Shown: piece after piece, positions 26,990 through 34,817 of the stretch
Layout of the letters: every line of letters starts with the position of its first letter
Position numbering within the stretch: position 1 is the stretch's first letter
Source of the DNA: Deltaproteobacteria bacterium
GTDB lineage: Bacteria; Desulfobacterota; Syntrophia; Syntrophales; JACQWR01
Direction of reading: 5' to 3'
Assembly (NCBI GenBank): GCA_016209105.1
Contig: JACQWR010000016.1
Coordinates: 44,738-108,737, forward strand
Length of the DNA stretch: 64,000 nucleotides
Made by a program: the position numbers and the translations under genes
The notes under the pieces: model-generated
The model's input: the letters and a program-made list of their open reading frames with translations, nothing else
Database searches by the model: none
What the model was told of the DNA's origin: nothing

Positions 26990-27664
26990 TCACTCTCCCT
27001 TCTTCAGCGTCAAGGCCTCTTGCGGACACGCCGCGACGCAGAGACCGCACTTAAGGCAGTCCCACTCCGGGATCACCACTGCTTCACTTTCCTCGGGGCG
27101 ATATTGCCATCGGTTGATCTGGATCGGACAAACTTTATCACACACCGCGCATTCATCGCATTTTGCATCAACCATCAGGGGATACTTGCCCCTGCCAAGC
27201 CAGTTTCCCATGGTACCGATCGGACAAATAGCGCACCAGCTCCTCGGATGAAACACGATTCCGAGGATGATCCCCACCACCGTGGTAGCGGTCAGCATCG
27301 TCACGAAGACCAACCCCATGCCGTTGATGTTCGGCCAAAATCGCGGCAACTGCGTTGCCAGAACCACCAGTAAAAATACCAGCACCATGATCCTGAACAC
27401 GCTGTTCCGCAAGATGGCGGGAATTTTCTTTTTCATGCTTACGCGGCTTAAAACAACATCCCAAAAGCTTCCGCGGGGACAGAGCCAATCGCACCAGGAA
27501 CGCCCCCGAAAAATCGCGATGCCCAATCCCGCCACCATGCAAAAAGGAATAAAGTAGCCGAGCACGGGATACCGCCACCCGGCAATCATCATAAACGGCA
27601 ATATCCACCAGAGCCAGCGCTGTCGCCTGGCTCGCCTCTTGATCGCTGCTTTTAACGGTTTCAT
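26990..27664 (-). CDS. Polytopic 4Fe-4S membrane protein (NapH/CcoG-like)
   Basis: 224 residues with about four or five transmembrane segments. Two CxxxCP motifs in membrane loops (SWCDWLCPRGSF at about 57-68 and SWCAICPIGT near 147-156) are typical of NapH/NosR/PceC-type proteins. Two C-terminal ferredoxin clusters follow: CDECAVCDKVCPI and CLKCGLCVAACPQEAL. Predicted to move electrons between a quinol or flavin site and soluble partners at the cytoplasmic side. ATG 27664 follows GAGGATGCGGC. Co-transcribed with arsR; partner oxidoreductase not identified, although a flavin reductase gene is divergent next door. Confidence 0.88.
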   Translation of the reverse strand: MKPLKAAIKRRARRQRWLWWILPFMMIAGWRYPVLGYFIPFCMVAGLGIAIFRGRSWCDWLCPRGSFWDVVLSRVSMKKKIPAILRNSVFRIMVLVFLLVVLATQLPRFWPNINGMGLVFVTMLTATTVVGIILGIVFHPRSWCAICPIGTMGNWLGRGKYPLMVDAKCDECAVCDKVCPIQINRWQYRPEESEAVVIPEWDCLKCGLCVAACPQEALTLKKGE

Positions 27665-27694
27665 GCCGCATCCTCGCCAATAGTTATTAGTTTC

Positions 27695-27734
27695 ATAGTT
27701 TCTTAACTATAATATTATAATTAATCATTGTCAA
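27695..27734 (-). promoter_or_regulatory. Promoter with overlapping palindromic operator for the 4Fe-4S/arsR operon
   Basis: Minus-strand TTGACA (27734-27729) and TATAGT (27711-27706) with 17 bp spacing. ATAGTT-TCTT-AACTAT (27695-27710), a perfect 6 bp inverted repeat with 4 bp spacer, overlaps the -10 box and start region. This is the usual geometry of ArsR-family repression. Confidence 0.75.
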
Positions 27735-27770
27735 TATATTTTTTCTTGGCATTAAGAACGAACAAACATC

Positions 27771-27799
27771 TTGACACCAAGCCGGCGTTGCCCTAAATT
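27771..27799 (+). promoter_or_regulatory. Probable promoter of the flavin reductase gene
   Basis: TTGACA at 27771-27776 and TAAATT at 27794-27799 with 17 bp spacing, 34 bp upstream of the ATG at 27833. The gene also has a strong ribosome site (GAGGAGGTGG). Confidence 0.6.
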
Positions 27800-27832
27800 T
27801 TTTGACAAGCACAAGAGAGGAGGTGGCGCACT

Positions 27833-28420
27833 ATGAAAAAGTCCATCGGGGCAAAGACGGTGGTTTACCCCACGCCGGTTTTTATCGTGGGAACGTACGA
27901 TAAAGCGGGCCGGCCGAATGTGATGAACGCGGCCTGGAGCGGCATCTGCTGTTCCAGCCCCCCGGCGGTAATGGTGGCGCTGAGAAAGGCAACCTATACC
28001 TATGGGAACATCATGGAGCAGAAGGCTTTTACCGTCAGCATTCCCTCGGAAAACTACGTAAAGGAGGCCGACTATTTCGGCATTGCATCGGGAAGGGACG
28101 TGGACAAGTTTTCGGCCACCGGCCTTACCCCGGTGAAGAGCGAGCTGGTGAACGCTCCCTACGTGGGTGAATTTCCTTTCGCCCTGGAATGCCGGCTTAT
28201 CCATACCCTTGAGATCGGGCTGCATACCGCGTTCATCGGGGAGATCCTGGATATCAAGGCCGAAGAAGGGGCGCTCGGGAAGGACAGGATCACTGAGATA
28301 GAAAAAGTAAAACCCTTTCTCTTCGATCCGGAAAACCTACGCTATTTCGCAACCGGCAAGTTTTTGGGAAAAGCTTTTTCCATCGGAAAAGAATTTTCGA
28401 CCGGCAAAGCGAAAAAATAA
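27833..28420 (+). CDS. Flavin reductase-like FMN-binding protein
   Basis: 195 residues from ATG 27833. [48 protein letters not shown] is the N-terminal FMN-binding barrel block, followed by [28 protein letters not shown] and the characteristic [26 protein letters not shown]. Members bind FMN as dimers and act as flavin reductases or flavoredoxin in sulfate reducers and syntrophs. Flavoredoxin is an attractive but unproven name. It is divergent from the 4Fe-4S/ArsR operon with 168 bp between starts, so shared control is possible. The tail ends with a short basic stretch. Confidence 0.9.
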   Translation: MKKSIGAKTVVYPTPVFIVGTYDKAGRPNVMNAAWSGICCSSPPAVMVALRKATYTYGNIMEQKAFTVSIPSENYVKEADYFGIASGRDVDKFSATGLTPVKSELVNAPYVGEFPFALECRLIHTLEIGLHTAFIGEILDIKAEEGALGKDRITEIEKVKPFLFDPENLRYFATGKFLGKAFSIGKEFSTGKAKK

Positions 28421-28457
28421 CCGCCGTGTGCGTCCGGTTATGGTATATCGAGGACAA

Positions 28458-28577
28458 TTTGAAGCTCTCCTTGAGCAAGCTGAGGAGAAGCTCCGATTCC
28501 TCAGGAACTTCATTGTTCATCATTCGCTTGCTTACCCCACGGCAAGCCGTGGGGAGTGCGCTCGCTGTCGAATTCAT
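28458..28577 (+). repeat. Dispersed repeat family A, copy 1
   Basis: About 118 bp element, TTGAAGCTCTCCTTGAGCAA... to ...GCTGTCGAATTC, between the flavin reductase and LysE genes. Shows the family's two hairpins: a CTTGAGCAAGCTGAGG-type first stem and the CCCCACGGCAAGCCGTGGGG second stem, then the terminal GAATTC. Confidence 0.85.
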
Positions 28578-28596
28578 AAGGAACGGCGATTAATTC

Positions 28597-29262
28597 ATGC
28601 TGACACTCTTTACCGTTTTCTTCTCTTCATTTGTCATTGGCCTCTCGGGCGCCCTGATGCCCGGACCGCTTTTGACGGCCACCATCAACGAAAGCTCCCG
28701 CCGCGGTTTCCTGAGCGGCCCGCTCCTGGTCCTGGGGCACGGGATCCTCGAACTCGCGCTCGTGCTGGCGCTCCTGGCGGGGATGGCGCCCTTCCTCCGG
28801 GCGGACTGGCTTTTCGTCACCATCTCCCTGGCAGGCGGCGCAATCCTTCTGTGGATGGCTTACGGCATGTTCCGCACCCTCCCCTCGCTCAGCATTGATC
28901 GGGTAATGGGGCCGACAAATGAGCCCATGATCGCCAAGGGAGAACACCGTCAACTGGTGTTCAGCGGAATATTGCTCAGCCTGTCAAATCCCTACTGGAC
29001 AATCTGGTGGGCATCTATCGGCATCGGCTACATCCTGTACTGCCAACGGTTCGGTCTCTGGGGTGTCGTATTCTTCTTCACCGGCCATATCCTGGCCGAT
29101 CTTACCTACTACTCCGCCGTCTCCGCGGCAATCGCAAAGGGCAGACGCTTTTTCAGCGACCGCATCTACCGGGGCGTCACGGCTGCATGCGCCTCCTTCC
29201 TCGTAGTCTTCGCCTGCTATTTTGTCTATACGGGTTTGCAGAAGATAGCGACGATGATTTAG
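28597..29262 (+). CDS. LysE/RhtB-family exporter
   Basis: 221 residues with about six hydrophobic segments. FVIGLSGALMPGPLLTATINESSRRGFLSGPLLVLGHGILE is the conserved N-terminus (PGP motif followed by G-x-GH). Then a long helix pair, SLSNPYWTIWW in the middle and a C-terminal helical pair. The family exports amino acids or related small molecules across the inner membrane. Substrate unknown. Its start is 20 bp after a family A repeat; the ORF is monocistronic and ends before a weak hairpin. Confidence 0.85.
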   Translation: MLTLFTVFFSSFVIGLSGALMPGPLLTATINESSRRGFLSGPLLVLGHGILELALVLALLAGMAPFLRADWLFVTISLAGGAILLWMAYGMFRTLPSLSIDRVMGPTNEPMIAKGEHRQLVFSGILLSLSNPYWTIWWASIGIGYILYCQRFGLWGVVFFFTGHILADLTYYSAVSAAIAKGRRFFSDRIYRGVTAACASFLVVFACYFVYTGLQKIATMI

Positions 29263-29276
29263 TAAGTGGGAAATTA

Positions 29277-29301
29277 TTTTCTGCGTTTTTCCGGCAGAAA
29301 A
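29277..29301 (+). terminator. Weak hairpin after the LysE gene
   Basis: Arms TTTTCTGC and GCAGAAAA around a 9-base loop with five T, 15 bases past the LysE stop. The following bases TACTTTCG are only partly T-rich. Confidence 0.45.
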
Positions 29302-29483
29302 TACTTTCGTTAACGCACTTGTCCCGTTTATCGGGGGTTAGGATTGATCGTGAAAAAAAGCAGAAACCATGTTTCACGCAAATTTCTAATTTTCTCGCAC
29401 ATCATGATCTGACCTCATCGCCAATCTTGTGTAGTAAAAAGGGATAGATTTATTTTAAACGAGGAATAGACTTTTAATAGAGA

Positions 29484-29685
29484 TCAACGGCGCTGCAAGA
29501 ATTCTTCTACCGTAAGTTTAATATCCTTGGCAATTTGCCGGAGTAAGATTGGGGAAATATCTCTCCCCGAATGGAATGGTGCTGTAGTACGCCGCCCGTC
29601 CGGGCGGCCAAATTGCTTGTGATTCCGTTACGTTTTCAAGAAGTTCAATAACCTCTCTTGGCTTGAGGATAGGGATTTTAGTCAT
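29484..29685 (-). pseudogene. hicA: hicA toxin remnant, frameshifted
   Basis: The frame opens as MTKIPILKPREVIELLENV, a normal HicA start two bases after the hicB stop. It then reads out of frame. A second frame gives QFGRPDGRRTTAPFHSGRDISPILLRQIAKDIKLTVEEFLQRR before TGA at 29484-29486, the normal HicA C-terminus. The join lacks the segment that carries the catalytic His (G-S-H-x-x-F); several codons were lost with the frameshift. The toxin is therefore almost certainly inactive. Confidence 0.85.
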
Positions 29686-29687
29686 TA

Positions 29688-29897
29688 TCAGCCCACGACA
29701 ATGTTTTGTGTGCCGACAAAATACCCCTCCAATGCAGGCTCTCCATCCTCCAGGAGCATCTCCATTACCTCTTTGAGATTTTCATTCAACTCTTCCATCG
29801 TTTCAGCTTGTGAGTGCGCTCCGGGAAATCCCAGGACAAATCCCACATAAAGACCGGTATCAGGACATTTTTCTATAACTGCCGTAAAGGTTTTCAT
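29688..29897 (-). CDS. hicB: HicB-family antitoxin
   Basis: 69 residues from ATG 29897 with AAAGGAGG upstream; the longer frame has no ribosome site. KTFTAVIEKCPDTGLYVGFVLGFPGAHSQAETMEELNENLKEVMEMLLEDGE is the HicB partial RNase H-like fold. A C-terminal DNA-binding domain is absent, as in short HicB. It precedes hicA, the reversed order seen in many chromosomal pairs. With a broken toxin downstream it may be a leftover or may still counter HicA made elsewhere. Confidence 0.88.
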   Translation of the reverse strand: MKTFTAVIEKCPDTGLYVGFVLGFPGAHSQAETMEELNENLKEVMEMLLEDGEPALEGYFVGTQNIVVG

Positions 29898-29978
29898 TGC
29901 ATACCTCCTTTTATCTCTACTCGTGGCGTTTATTGTATCACGTTTTCTCATCGGCCGCCATAAGTCAGCTATCCTATC

Positions 29979-30818
29979 TCACCGGAGACGCGGATCGAGG
30001 GAATCTCTGATGCCTTCGCCCAGCAGGTTGTAGCCGAGGACGGTGACCAGGATGGCGAGGCCGGGATAGAGGGAGAGCCACCAAGCGATATCAATGTTGT
30101 CCTTGCCCGCTGTGAGGATGTTGCCCCAGCTCGGCGTGGGCGGCTGCACCCCGATGCCGAGAAAGCTGAGCGCCGATTCTGTGAGGATCGCCCCCGCCAC
30201 CCCCAGCGTCGCCGCTACGAGCACGGAGGCCATGGCATTGGGAAGGATATGGATGAAGATGATCCTTCCGTCACTCGCGCCGATGGACCGGGCCGCCAGA
30301 ACGAAGTCCCGCTCCTTCAAGGAAATGAAATCCGCCCGGACGAGGCGGGTGATGCCCATCCAGCCCGTAAGCCCGATGATCGCCATGATGTTCCAGATGG
30401 ACGGCTCCAGGAAGGCGATCACGGCGAGGATGAGGAAAAAGGTAGGGAAGCAGAGCATAATATCCACAAATCGCATGATGCCGGCATCAACCCATCGCCC
30501 GTAGTATCCCGCCACGGCGCCGAGCGCCGTCCCGATGAGAAGCGCGATGCCCGTGGCCACGAACCCTACCTTGAGCGATATCCGGGCGCCCCAGATCATG
30601 CGGGAAAGCACGTCGCGGCCGAGCTGGTCGGTGCCGAAGAGGTGATCCGCCGAGGGCGGCGCAAGCACGATCTTCAGATCAATCGCGCTGGGATCGTAGG
30701 GCGCGAGCCACGGCGCCAGGAGGGAAACGATGAACAGCAGGATAACGACGACGCTGCCCGCCACCGCCATCCTGTTTTCCAGGAACCGCATCCAAAAACC
30801 GTCTTCCGCTACCTTCAT
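29979..30818 (-). CDS. Dipeptide/oligopeptide ABC permease, DppC type
   Basis: 279 residues. N-terminal TM then the loop APYDPSAIDLKIVLAPPSADHLFGTDQLGRDVLSRMIWGARISL, diagnostic of DppC/OppC. The EAA loop is RSIGASDGRIIFIHILPNAM. C-terminal GVQPPTPSWGNIL and LYPGLAILVTVLGYNLLGEGIRDSLDPRL match the family end. Inner-membrane half of a peptide or nickel importer. Its partner dppB is upstream, separated by about 280 bp of two stacked repeats. No ATPase or binding-protein gene follows, so these components must be elsewhere. Confidence 0.93.
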   Translation of the reverse strand: MKVAEDGFWMRFLENRMAVAGSVVVILLFIVSLLAPWLAPYDPSAIDLKIVLAPPSADHLFGTDQLGRDVLSRMIWGARISLKVGFVATGIALLIGTALGAVAGYYGRWVDAGIMRFVDIMLCFPTFFLILAVIAFLEPSIWNIMAIIGLTGWMGITRLVRADFISLKERDFVLAARSIGASDGRIIFIHILPNAMASVLVAATLGVAGAILTESALSFLGIGVQPPTPSWGNILTAGKDNIDIAWWLSLYPGLAILVTVLGYNLLGEGIRDSLDPRLR

Positions 30819-30867
30819 CGCTGTTCACCGCCAATCATAAACCAAGCTTTGGAAAATTCTTCTTTGC

Positions 30868-30984
30868 TGGCTGTTCAAAAATGCCCAGATGCAAGGCCCC
30901 CGACATCCTGAGCCGTGAGTTGTACTTTTTCGTACGTCGAACGGCGAAGGAACAGAGCCGCAGATGGGCGTTTTTGAAGATTCT
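30868..30984. repeat. Dispersed repeat family B, copy 2
   Basis: Reverse-orientation counterpart of the element at 21948. Shares the modules GGCTGTTCAAAAATGCCCAGATGCAAGGCC, TGAGCCGTGAGTTGTAC, GTACGTCGAACGGCGAAGGA and GGGCGTTTTTGAA. Lies between dppB and dppC and overlaps the start of a family A copy. Confidence 0.75.
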
Positions 30985-31092
30985 CCGCAGTATGCTGCAA
31001 AGAATCTTCGATTCCTAAGGAAATCATCATTCATCATTCGCTCGCTTACCCCGCGGCAAGCCGCGGGGAATGCGCTCACTGCCGAATTCAAC
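30977..31092 (+). repeat. Dispersed repeat family A, copy 2
   Basis: GAAGATTCTCCGCAGTATGC... to ...CACTGCCGAATTCAACAG. Both stems are present, the second as CCCCGCGGCAAGCCGCGGGG. It ends seven bases before the dppB stop codon at 31099 and abuts the family B copy on the other side. Confidence 0.88.
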
Positions 31093-31098
31093 AGCCCG

Positions 31099-32073
31099 TT
31101 ACGACACCCGGATCCGCGGATCGGCCAGGGCGTAAGAAACGTCGGCAATCAGGTTCCCCAGAAGCGTCAGCACTGCGCCCAAAACCAGGATGCCCATCAC
31201 CGTCGGGTAATCCCGCGCCATCACGGCCATGTAGAAAAGCTGCCCCATGCCGGGTATGGCATAGATCGTCTCGAAGATGACGCTGCCGCCGATCAGCCCC
31301 GGTATGGAGAGACCGAGGATGGTGATGACGGGCAGAAGGGCATTCCGCAGGGCGTGCTTGTAAATGACGACCCGCTCACTTAACCCCTTTGACCGCGCCG
31401 TGAGGATGTAATCCTGCCTGATCACCTCCAGCATGTTGGCCCGCATGTAGCGGGAAAGCCCGGCCAGGCCGCCGAATGCGGACAGCAGGACCGGCATGAC
31501 GAGGTGCCTGACAAGATCCGTGAAGGCCGCCCAGGGGGTCATATATTCGTAATTGAGCGAACGGAGACCGGAGATGGGCAGCCAGCCCAGTTGCACTCCA
31601 AAAAAAATCATGAGCAGCAGCGCCAGCCAGAAGGTGGGCATGGCGAAACCGATAAAAACAAAAACGCTCGTGAGCCGGTCGAAGAGGGAATCCTTGTGGA
31701 CCGCGGCCAGGACGCCGAGAGGGATGGCAACCGCCATAATCAGGACGAGGGAGAGGATATTCAGGGAGACGGTGATGGGCATCCGTTCGAGAATCTTGTC
31801 CGCCACCGGTCGGCGATCCGGAGAAAAGGAGGTGCCGAGGTCCAGAACGGCGAGTCGGCGCATCCAGGACAAATACTGGACGTGGATCGGCTTGTCCAGT
31901 TCGTACATGGCCCTCAAGCGCGCCTTCATCTCGGCGGACGATTTGGGGTTCATCTGGGTCTGCATGTCCGTGGGCGAACCAGGCGCGAGGTGCATCACCG
32001 CAAAGCAGATGATGGTAATGCCGATGATAAGCGGCACCATGAACAGCAGTCTCTTGGCGATATATTTCCCCAA
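31099..32073 (-). CDS. Dipeptide/oligopeptide ABC permease, DppB type
   Basis: 324 residues from a TTG start at 32073, preceded by GGGGAGACAGGA. N-terminal [34 protein letters not shown] is the canonical DppB signature. The EAA loop is [26 protein letters not shown], then [32 protein letters not shown] and the terminal [12 protein letters not shown]. It pairs with DppC to form the channel. A stretch [27 protein letters not shown] is the usual periplasmic loop. The TIM-barrel epimerase gene lies 39 bp upstream, so the three genes are one leftward unit. Confidence 0.93.
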   Translation of the reverse strand: MGKYIAKRLLFMVPLIIGITIICFAVMHLAPGSPTDMQTQMNPKSSAEMKARLRAMYELDKPIHVQYLSWMRRLAVLDLGTSFSPDRRPVADKILERMPITVSLNILSLVLIMAVAIPLGVLAAVHKDSLFDRLTSVFVFIGFAMPTFWLALLLMIFFGVQLGWLPISGLRSLNYEYMTPWAAFTDLVRHLVMPVLLSAFGGLAGLSRYMRANMLEVIRQDYILTARSKGLSERVVIYKHALRNALLPVITILGLSIPGLIGGSVIFETIYAIPGMGQLFYMAVMARDYPTVMGILVLGAVLTLLGNLIADVSYALADPRIRVS

Positions 32074-32111
32074 ATCCTGTCTCCCCGCCTATGACATCCG
32101 CCGGTGTTTGC

Positions 32112-32939
32112 TCACCCGGAAGGCTCCCTCCCGCGTTTTCGGTCCAGCAACCCCATGACACGGATATTTTCCACCGTCTGTCTGAGATTTTCTTCCGAGT
32201 GGGCTTCCAAGGTGATGATTGGATTCATATCCCGTGCATGGATGAATCGGAACAAGTCACGGAACGGGAAATTCCCCTCGCCCACGGCCAGATGTTCATC
32301 CGCCGCGCCGTTATTATCATGGATGTGGAGCTGCCCTATGCGCGGCCCCAGCGTCTCCAGCCATTCCCGGAGAGGCACGCGTGACGAGAACACATTGAAA
32401 TGCCCCACGTCGAAACAGAGGCAGGCATGGGGAGACGGAAAGGCATCGAGGAGCATCTTCAACTGACGGGGGCCCGTTTCATAGACATTTTCAAAGGCGA
32501 TACGGGTATCCGTTTCTTCCGCCAGGGACAGAAACGGCCCCCAGGTGGCGATGCTGTTTTTAAGCCAGACCTGATCTGCGGAAACGTAGTACCGCTCGTC
32601 GAAAGATGGGTGGCAGACAATGGACTTAGGTCGGAAGCAGGGAATGAGATCAAAAACCTGCTGCAGGCGCTCCACGGTAACCTGCCTGATCTTCGGATCC
32701 ACGGCGCCGGGTCGCAGATCCATAAACGGGGCATGGAACGTGACCGTCAACCCCGCCTCCCGAAGGGCATCCGCGACGCGTCGGAAATCATCCCGTGCAC
32801 CGTTATCAAGCACGGGTTGGGTAAAGCTGATCTCCGGGTTGATCCTCTCCCGGATAACCATGTCCAAATGCCCGTCACGCAGACGGTGAAAGGGCACGTG
32901 TACCTGCACGTTTCTCAAGATATCTTGCCTATCGATCAT
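32112..32939 (-). CDS. TIM-barrel sugar phosphate isomerase/epimerase family protein
   Basis: 275 residues. VTFHAPFMDLRPGAVDPK, IVCHPSFDERYY, IAFENVYET (metal Glu), LCFDVGHFNVFS (Asp-x-x-His), IGQLHIHDNNGAADEHLAVGEGNFPFRDLF (His) and ITLEAHSEENL (Glu) give the metal ligands of the xylose isomerase-like/AP endonuclease family 2 barrel. Catalysed reaction cannot be read from sequence; epimerases, isomerases and dehydratases share this fold. First gene of the leftward unit with dppB and dppC, which suggests that the imported compound may be its substrate, an inference only. A family A repeat copy starts two bases from its ATG. Confidence 0.85.
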   Translation of the reverse strand: MIDRQDILRNVQVHVPFHRLRDGHLDMVIRERINPEISFTQPVLDNGARDDFRRVADALREAGLTVTFHAPFMDLRPGAVDPKIRQVTVERLQQVFDLIPCFRPKSIVCHPSFDERYYVSADQVWLKNSIATWGPFLSLAEETDTRIAFENVYETGPRQLKMLLDAFPSPHACLCFDVGHFNVFSSRVPLREWLETLGPRIGQLHIHDNNGAADEHLAVGEGNFPFRDLFRFIHARDMNPIITLEAHSEENLRQTVENIRVMGLLDRKRGREPSG

Positions 32940-32940
32940 T

Positions 32941-33060
32941 AAAGCTCTCCTTAGAGTAAGCTGCGGAGAATATTCGATCCTTTAAGGAATAGTCCTACGT
33001 AAGCATTCGCCCGCACACCCCTTGCGTTAGCTCAGGGGAAATACGCTCGCTGCCGGATGC
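32941..33060 (+). repeat. Dispersed repeat family A, copy 3 (diverged)
   Basis: AAAGCTCTCCTTAGAGTAAGCTGCGGAG... to ...GCTCGCTGCCGGATGC. The second stem has decayed (CCCCTTGCGTTAGCTCAGGGG) and the terminal GAATTC is lost. It lies in the divergent gap between the epimerase and the gene at 33259. Confidence 0.75.
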
Positions 33061-33159
33061 GCGAACGGCTCATGTGCCGTCCTCGGCGGCTGGGCACCCT
33101 TTACCACACAGGCTTTTTTTTGACAACCGCCAATAATGTGATCCCCTTCCCTCTTTCGC

Positions 33160-33188
33160 TTGACAATCGGATAGTATCTTTTTACACT
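33160..33188 (+). promoter_or_regulatory. Probable promoter of the Pht5-like gene
   Basis: TTGACA at 33160-33165, 17 bp spacer, TACACT at 33183-33188. It is 71 bp upstream of the ATG at 33259. Confidence 0.6.
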
Positions 33189-33258
33189 GCGGCAAATATG
33201 CATTCCCCCGTGCGTATTTTCTATTATCGTAAAATACCGATACAAGAAGGAGCGCCTC

Positions 33259-34248
33259 ATGGAAAATGTTCATCTTACCGTTGCGATCAGTAAGTTCGAT
33301 CATGTGCGTGATTTTGTTACCGGAGAAATTAAAGCCGAAGGCATTGATATTACCCATCTCAACCTGGTGCATGAAGAGATATTCTACCGCTTCCTGAAGT
33401 ACAGCGAATGGGACGTCTCCGAAATATCATTTGCCAAATATGTCGCATTGATTTCTCAAGGTGATGAAAGCATGATGGCGATCCCGGTCTTTCACTCGCG
33501 CGCCTTCCGCTTAAGTTCCTTTTATGTCCATCGGGACGGGAAGATCAAGAAGCCGGAGGACCTGGCCGGCAAGAAGATCGGCATCCCGGAATGGGCGCAG
33601 ACGGCGTCCGTATATACCCGTGGGTATCTGATGCACCAGATCGGCATTCCACTCCAGGATATTGACTGGTATCAAGCCGGCGTCAACGAACCGGGACGGA
33701 CCGAAAAGGTGGCATTGAAGATTCCGCCGGGGGTTCGTTATACTCAGGTTTCAGACCGTTCGTTAACCGAATTGTTGCTTGCCAAGGATGTGGACGCCGT
33801 TCTGAGCGCCCGTCCCCCCCAGTATTTTCTCGACGGCAACCCCGAAATTGTACGACTCTTCCCGGATTTCCTGACCGCAGAAGAAGCCTACTGGCGGGAA
33901 ACAAAGATATTCCCCATAATGCATGCCGTGGTAATACGCGCCGATATCCTGAAACGATATCCCTGGGTGGCAATGAACCTGTTCAAAGCCTTTGAGGAAG
34001 CCAAACGTCGAAGCATCCAGCGGGCGCTTGACTTTTCCGCAAGCCGCTTCCCGATCCCCTGGAGTTCCGAATATGCCAATCGCGCCGTCAAAATTTTCGG
34101 TCCCGATTACTGGCCCTACGGCATTGAGCCGAATCGCGTCACCCTGGAGTCTTTTCTTCAATACGCGTACGAACAGGGGGTCTGCCACCGCCACTTAAAA
34201 CCGGAAGAGTTATTTCCCAAAACGGTCCAGAGTTCCTATCGCATTTGA
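33259..34248 (+). CDS. 4,5-dihydroxyphthalate decarboxylase (Pht5)-like / substrate-binding fold protein
   Basis: 329 residues from ATG 33259 with GAAGGAG upstream. LTVAISKFDHVRDFVTGEIKAEGIDITHL, EIFYRFLKYSEWDVSEISFAKYVAL, IPVFHSRAFRLSSFYVHRDGKIKKPEDLAGKKIGIPEWAQTASVYTRGYL and TELLLAKDVDAVLSARPP match the Pht5 family, whose fold is that of type II periplasmic binding proteins. There is no signal peptide, so it is cytoplasmic. Pht5 decarboxylates 4,5-dihydroxyphthalate; many homologues annotated so act on other substrates. No other phthalate gene is present, so the specific reaction is not claimed. It stands alone behind its own promoter. Confidence 0.85.
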   Translation: MENVHLTVAISKFDHVRDFVTGEIKAEGIDITHLNLVHEEIFYRFLKYSEWDVSEISFAKYVALISQGDESMMAIPVFHSRAFRLSSFYVHRDGKIKKPEDLAGKKIGIPEWAQTASVYTRGYLMHQIGIPLQDIDWYQAGVNEPGRTEKVALKIPPGVRYTQVSDRSLTELLLAKDVDAVLSARPPQYFLDGNPEIVRLFPDFLTAEEAYWRETKIFPIMHAVVIRADILKRYPWVAMNLFKAFEEAKRRSIQRALDFSASRFPIPWSSEYANRAVKIFGPDYWPYGIEPNRVTLESFLQYAYEQGVCHRHLKPEELFPKTVQSSYRI

Positions 34249-34392
34249 TCGGCGCCTGCGCCATTGACCCCTCAAATAGGATTAGCAAACACCGCCGTTG
34301 AGGTATACTCCAAAGCGGAGACGCCCGAGCAGAAATGATTCCGAGGGTAATTTACCTAAAGGAGTTTTGTGGGAAATGCAGCGGACTTCGGG

Positions 34393-34794
34393 TCATCTGA
34401 CGTGTATCGTCACGCTGAAGGTGGAGACGGGAGGAACATTCGCCTCCCAGGGGCGGCGGTAGATCAGCGTTAACCCTGTCTCGCCCGAAGCGACCGCGAC
34501 AAAATGAAACGTCTTCTTACCGCCTGCTCCGATGGCGCCGCTGTCCGGTTTGAACTCCGGCTCCCGGACCTGTTTTATGATGGTCTCGGTGATCGTCGCT
34601 ATTTCCCACTGGAAACCGGTGGTCGCATTTTCAAAGAGTGCCAAATCCATACGGTCGCCAGCCCGCATTTCTATGGTTCGGCCGGTATCCTTTTCACTCA
34701 ACCGCAACGGGGAATCCCCCTGCTCGGCGCCGCAGTATGCCCCCGGCAACAGGATCCCCGCAAGGGCAATAAGCAAAATTATTGGGCGTGTCAT
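34393..34794 (-). CDS. Chagasin-family (I42) cysteine-protease inhibitor
   Basis: 133 residues with a Sec signal peptide (IILLIALAGILLPGAYCGA). The mature part holds the three inhibitor loops: NATTGFQW (chagasin NPTTGY-type BC loop), the GAIGAGG-type DE loop (SGAIGAGGKKTFHF), and RPWE in YRRPWEANVP (FG loop). Chagasin-like proteins block papain-family C1 proteases, in bacteria mostly outside the cytoplasm. No C1 protease is present in the window. The next gene downstream on the same strand is none; upstream (24 bp) is a small membrane protein, so the two may be co-expressed. Confidence 0.88.
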   Translation of the reverse strand: MTRPIILLIALAGILLPGAYCGAEQGDSPLRLSEKDTGRTIEMRAGDRMDLALFENATTGFQWEIATITETIIKQVREPEFKPDSGAIGAGGKKTFHFVAVASGETGLTLIYRRPWEANVPPVSTFSVTIHVR

Positions 34795-34817
34795 CTTAAT
34801 TCCAAATTTCCCCTATC

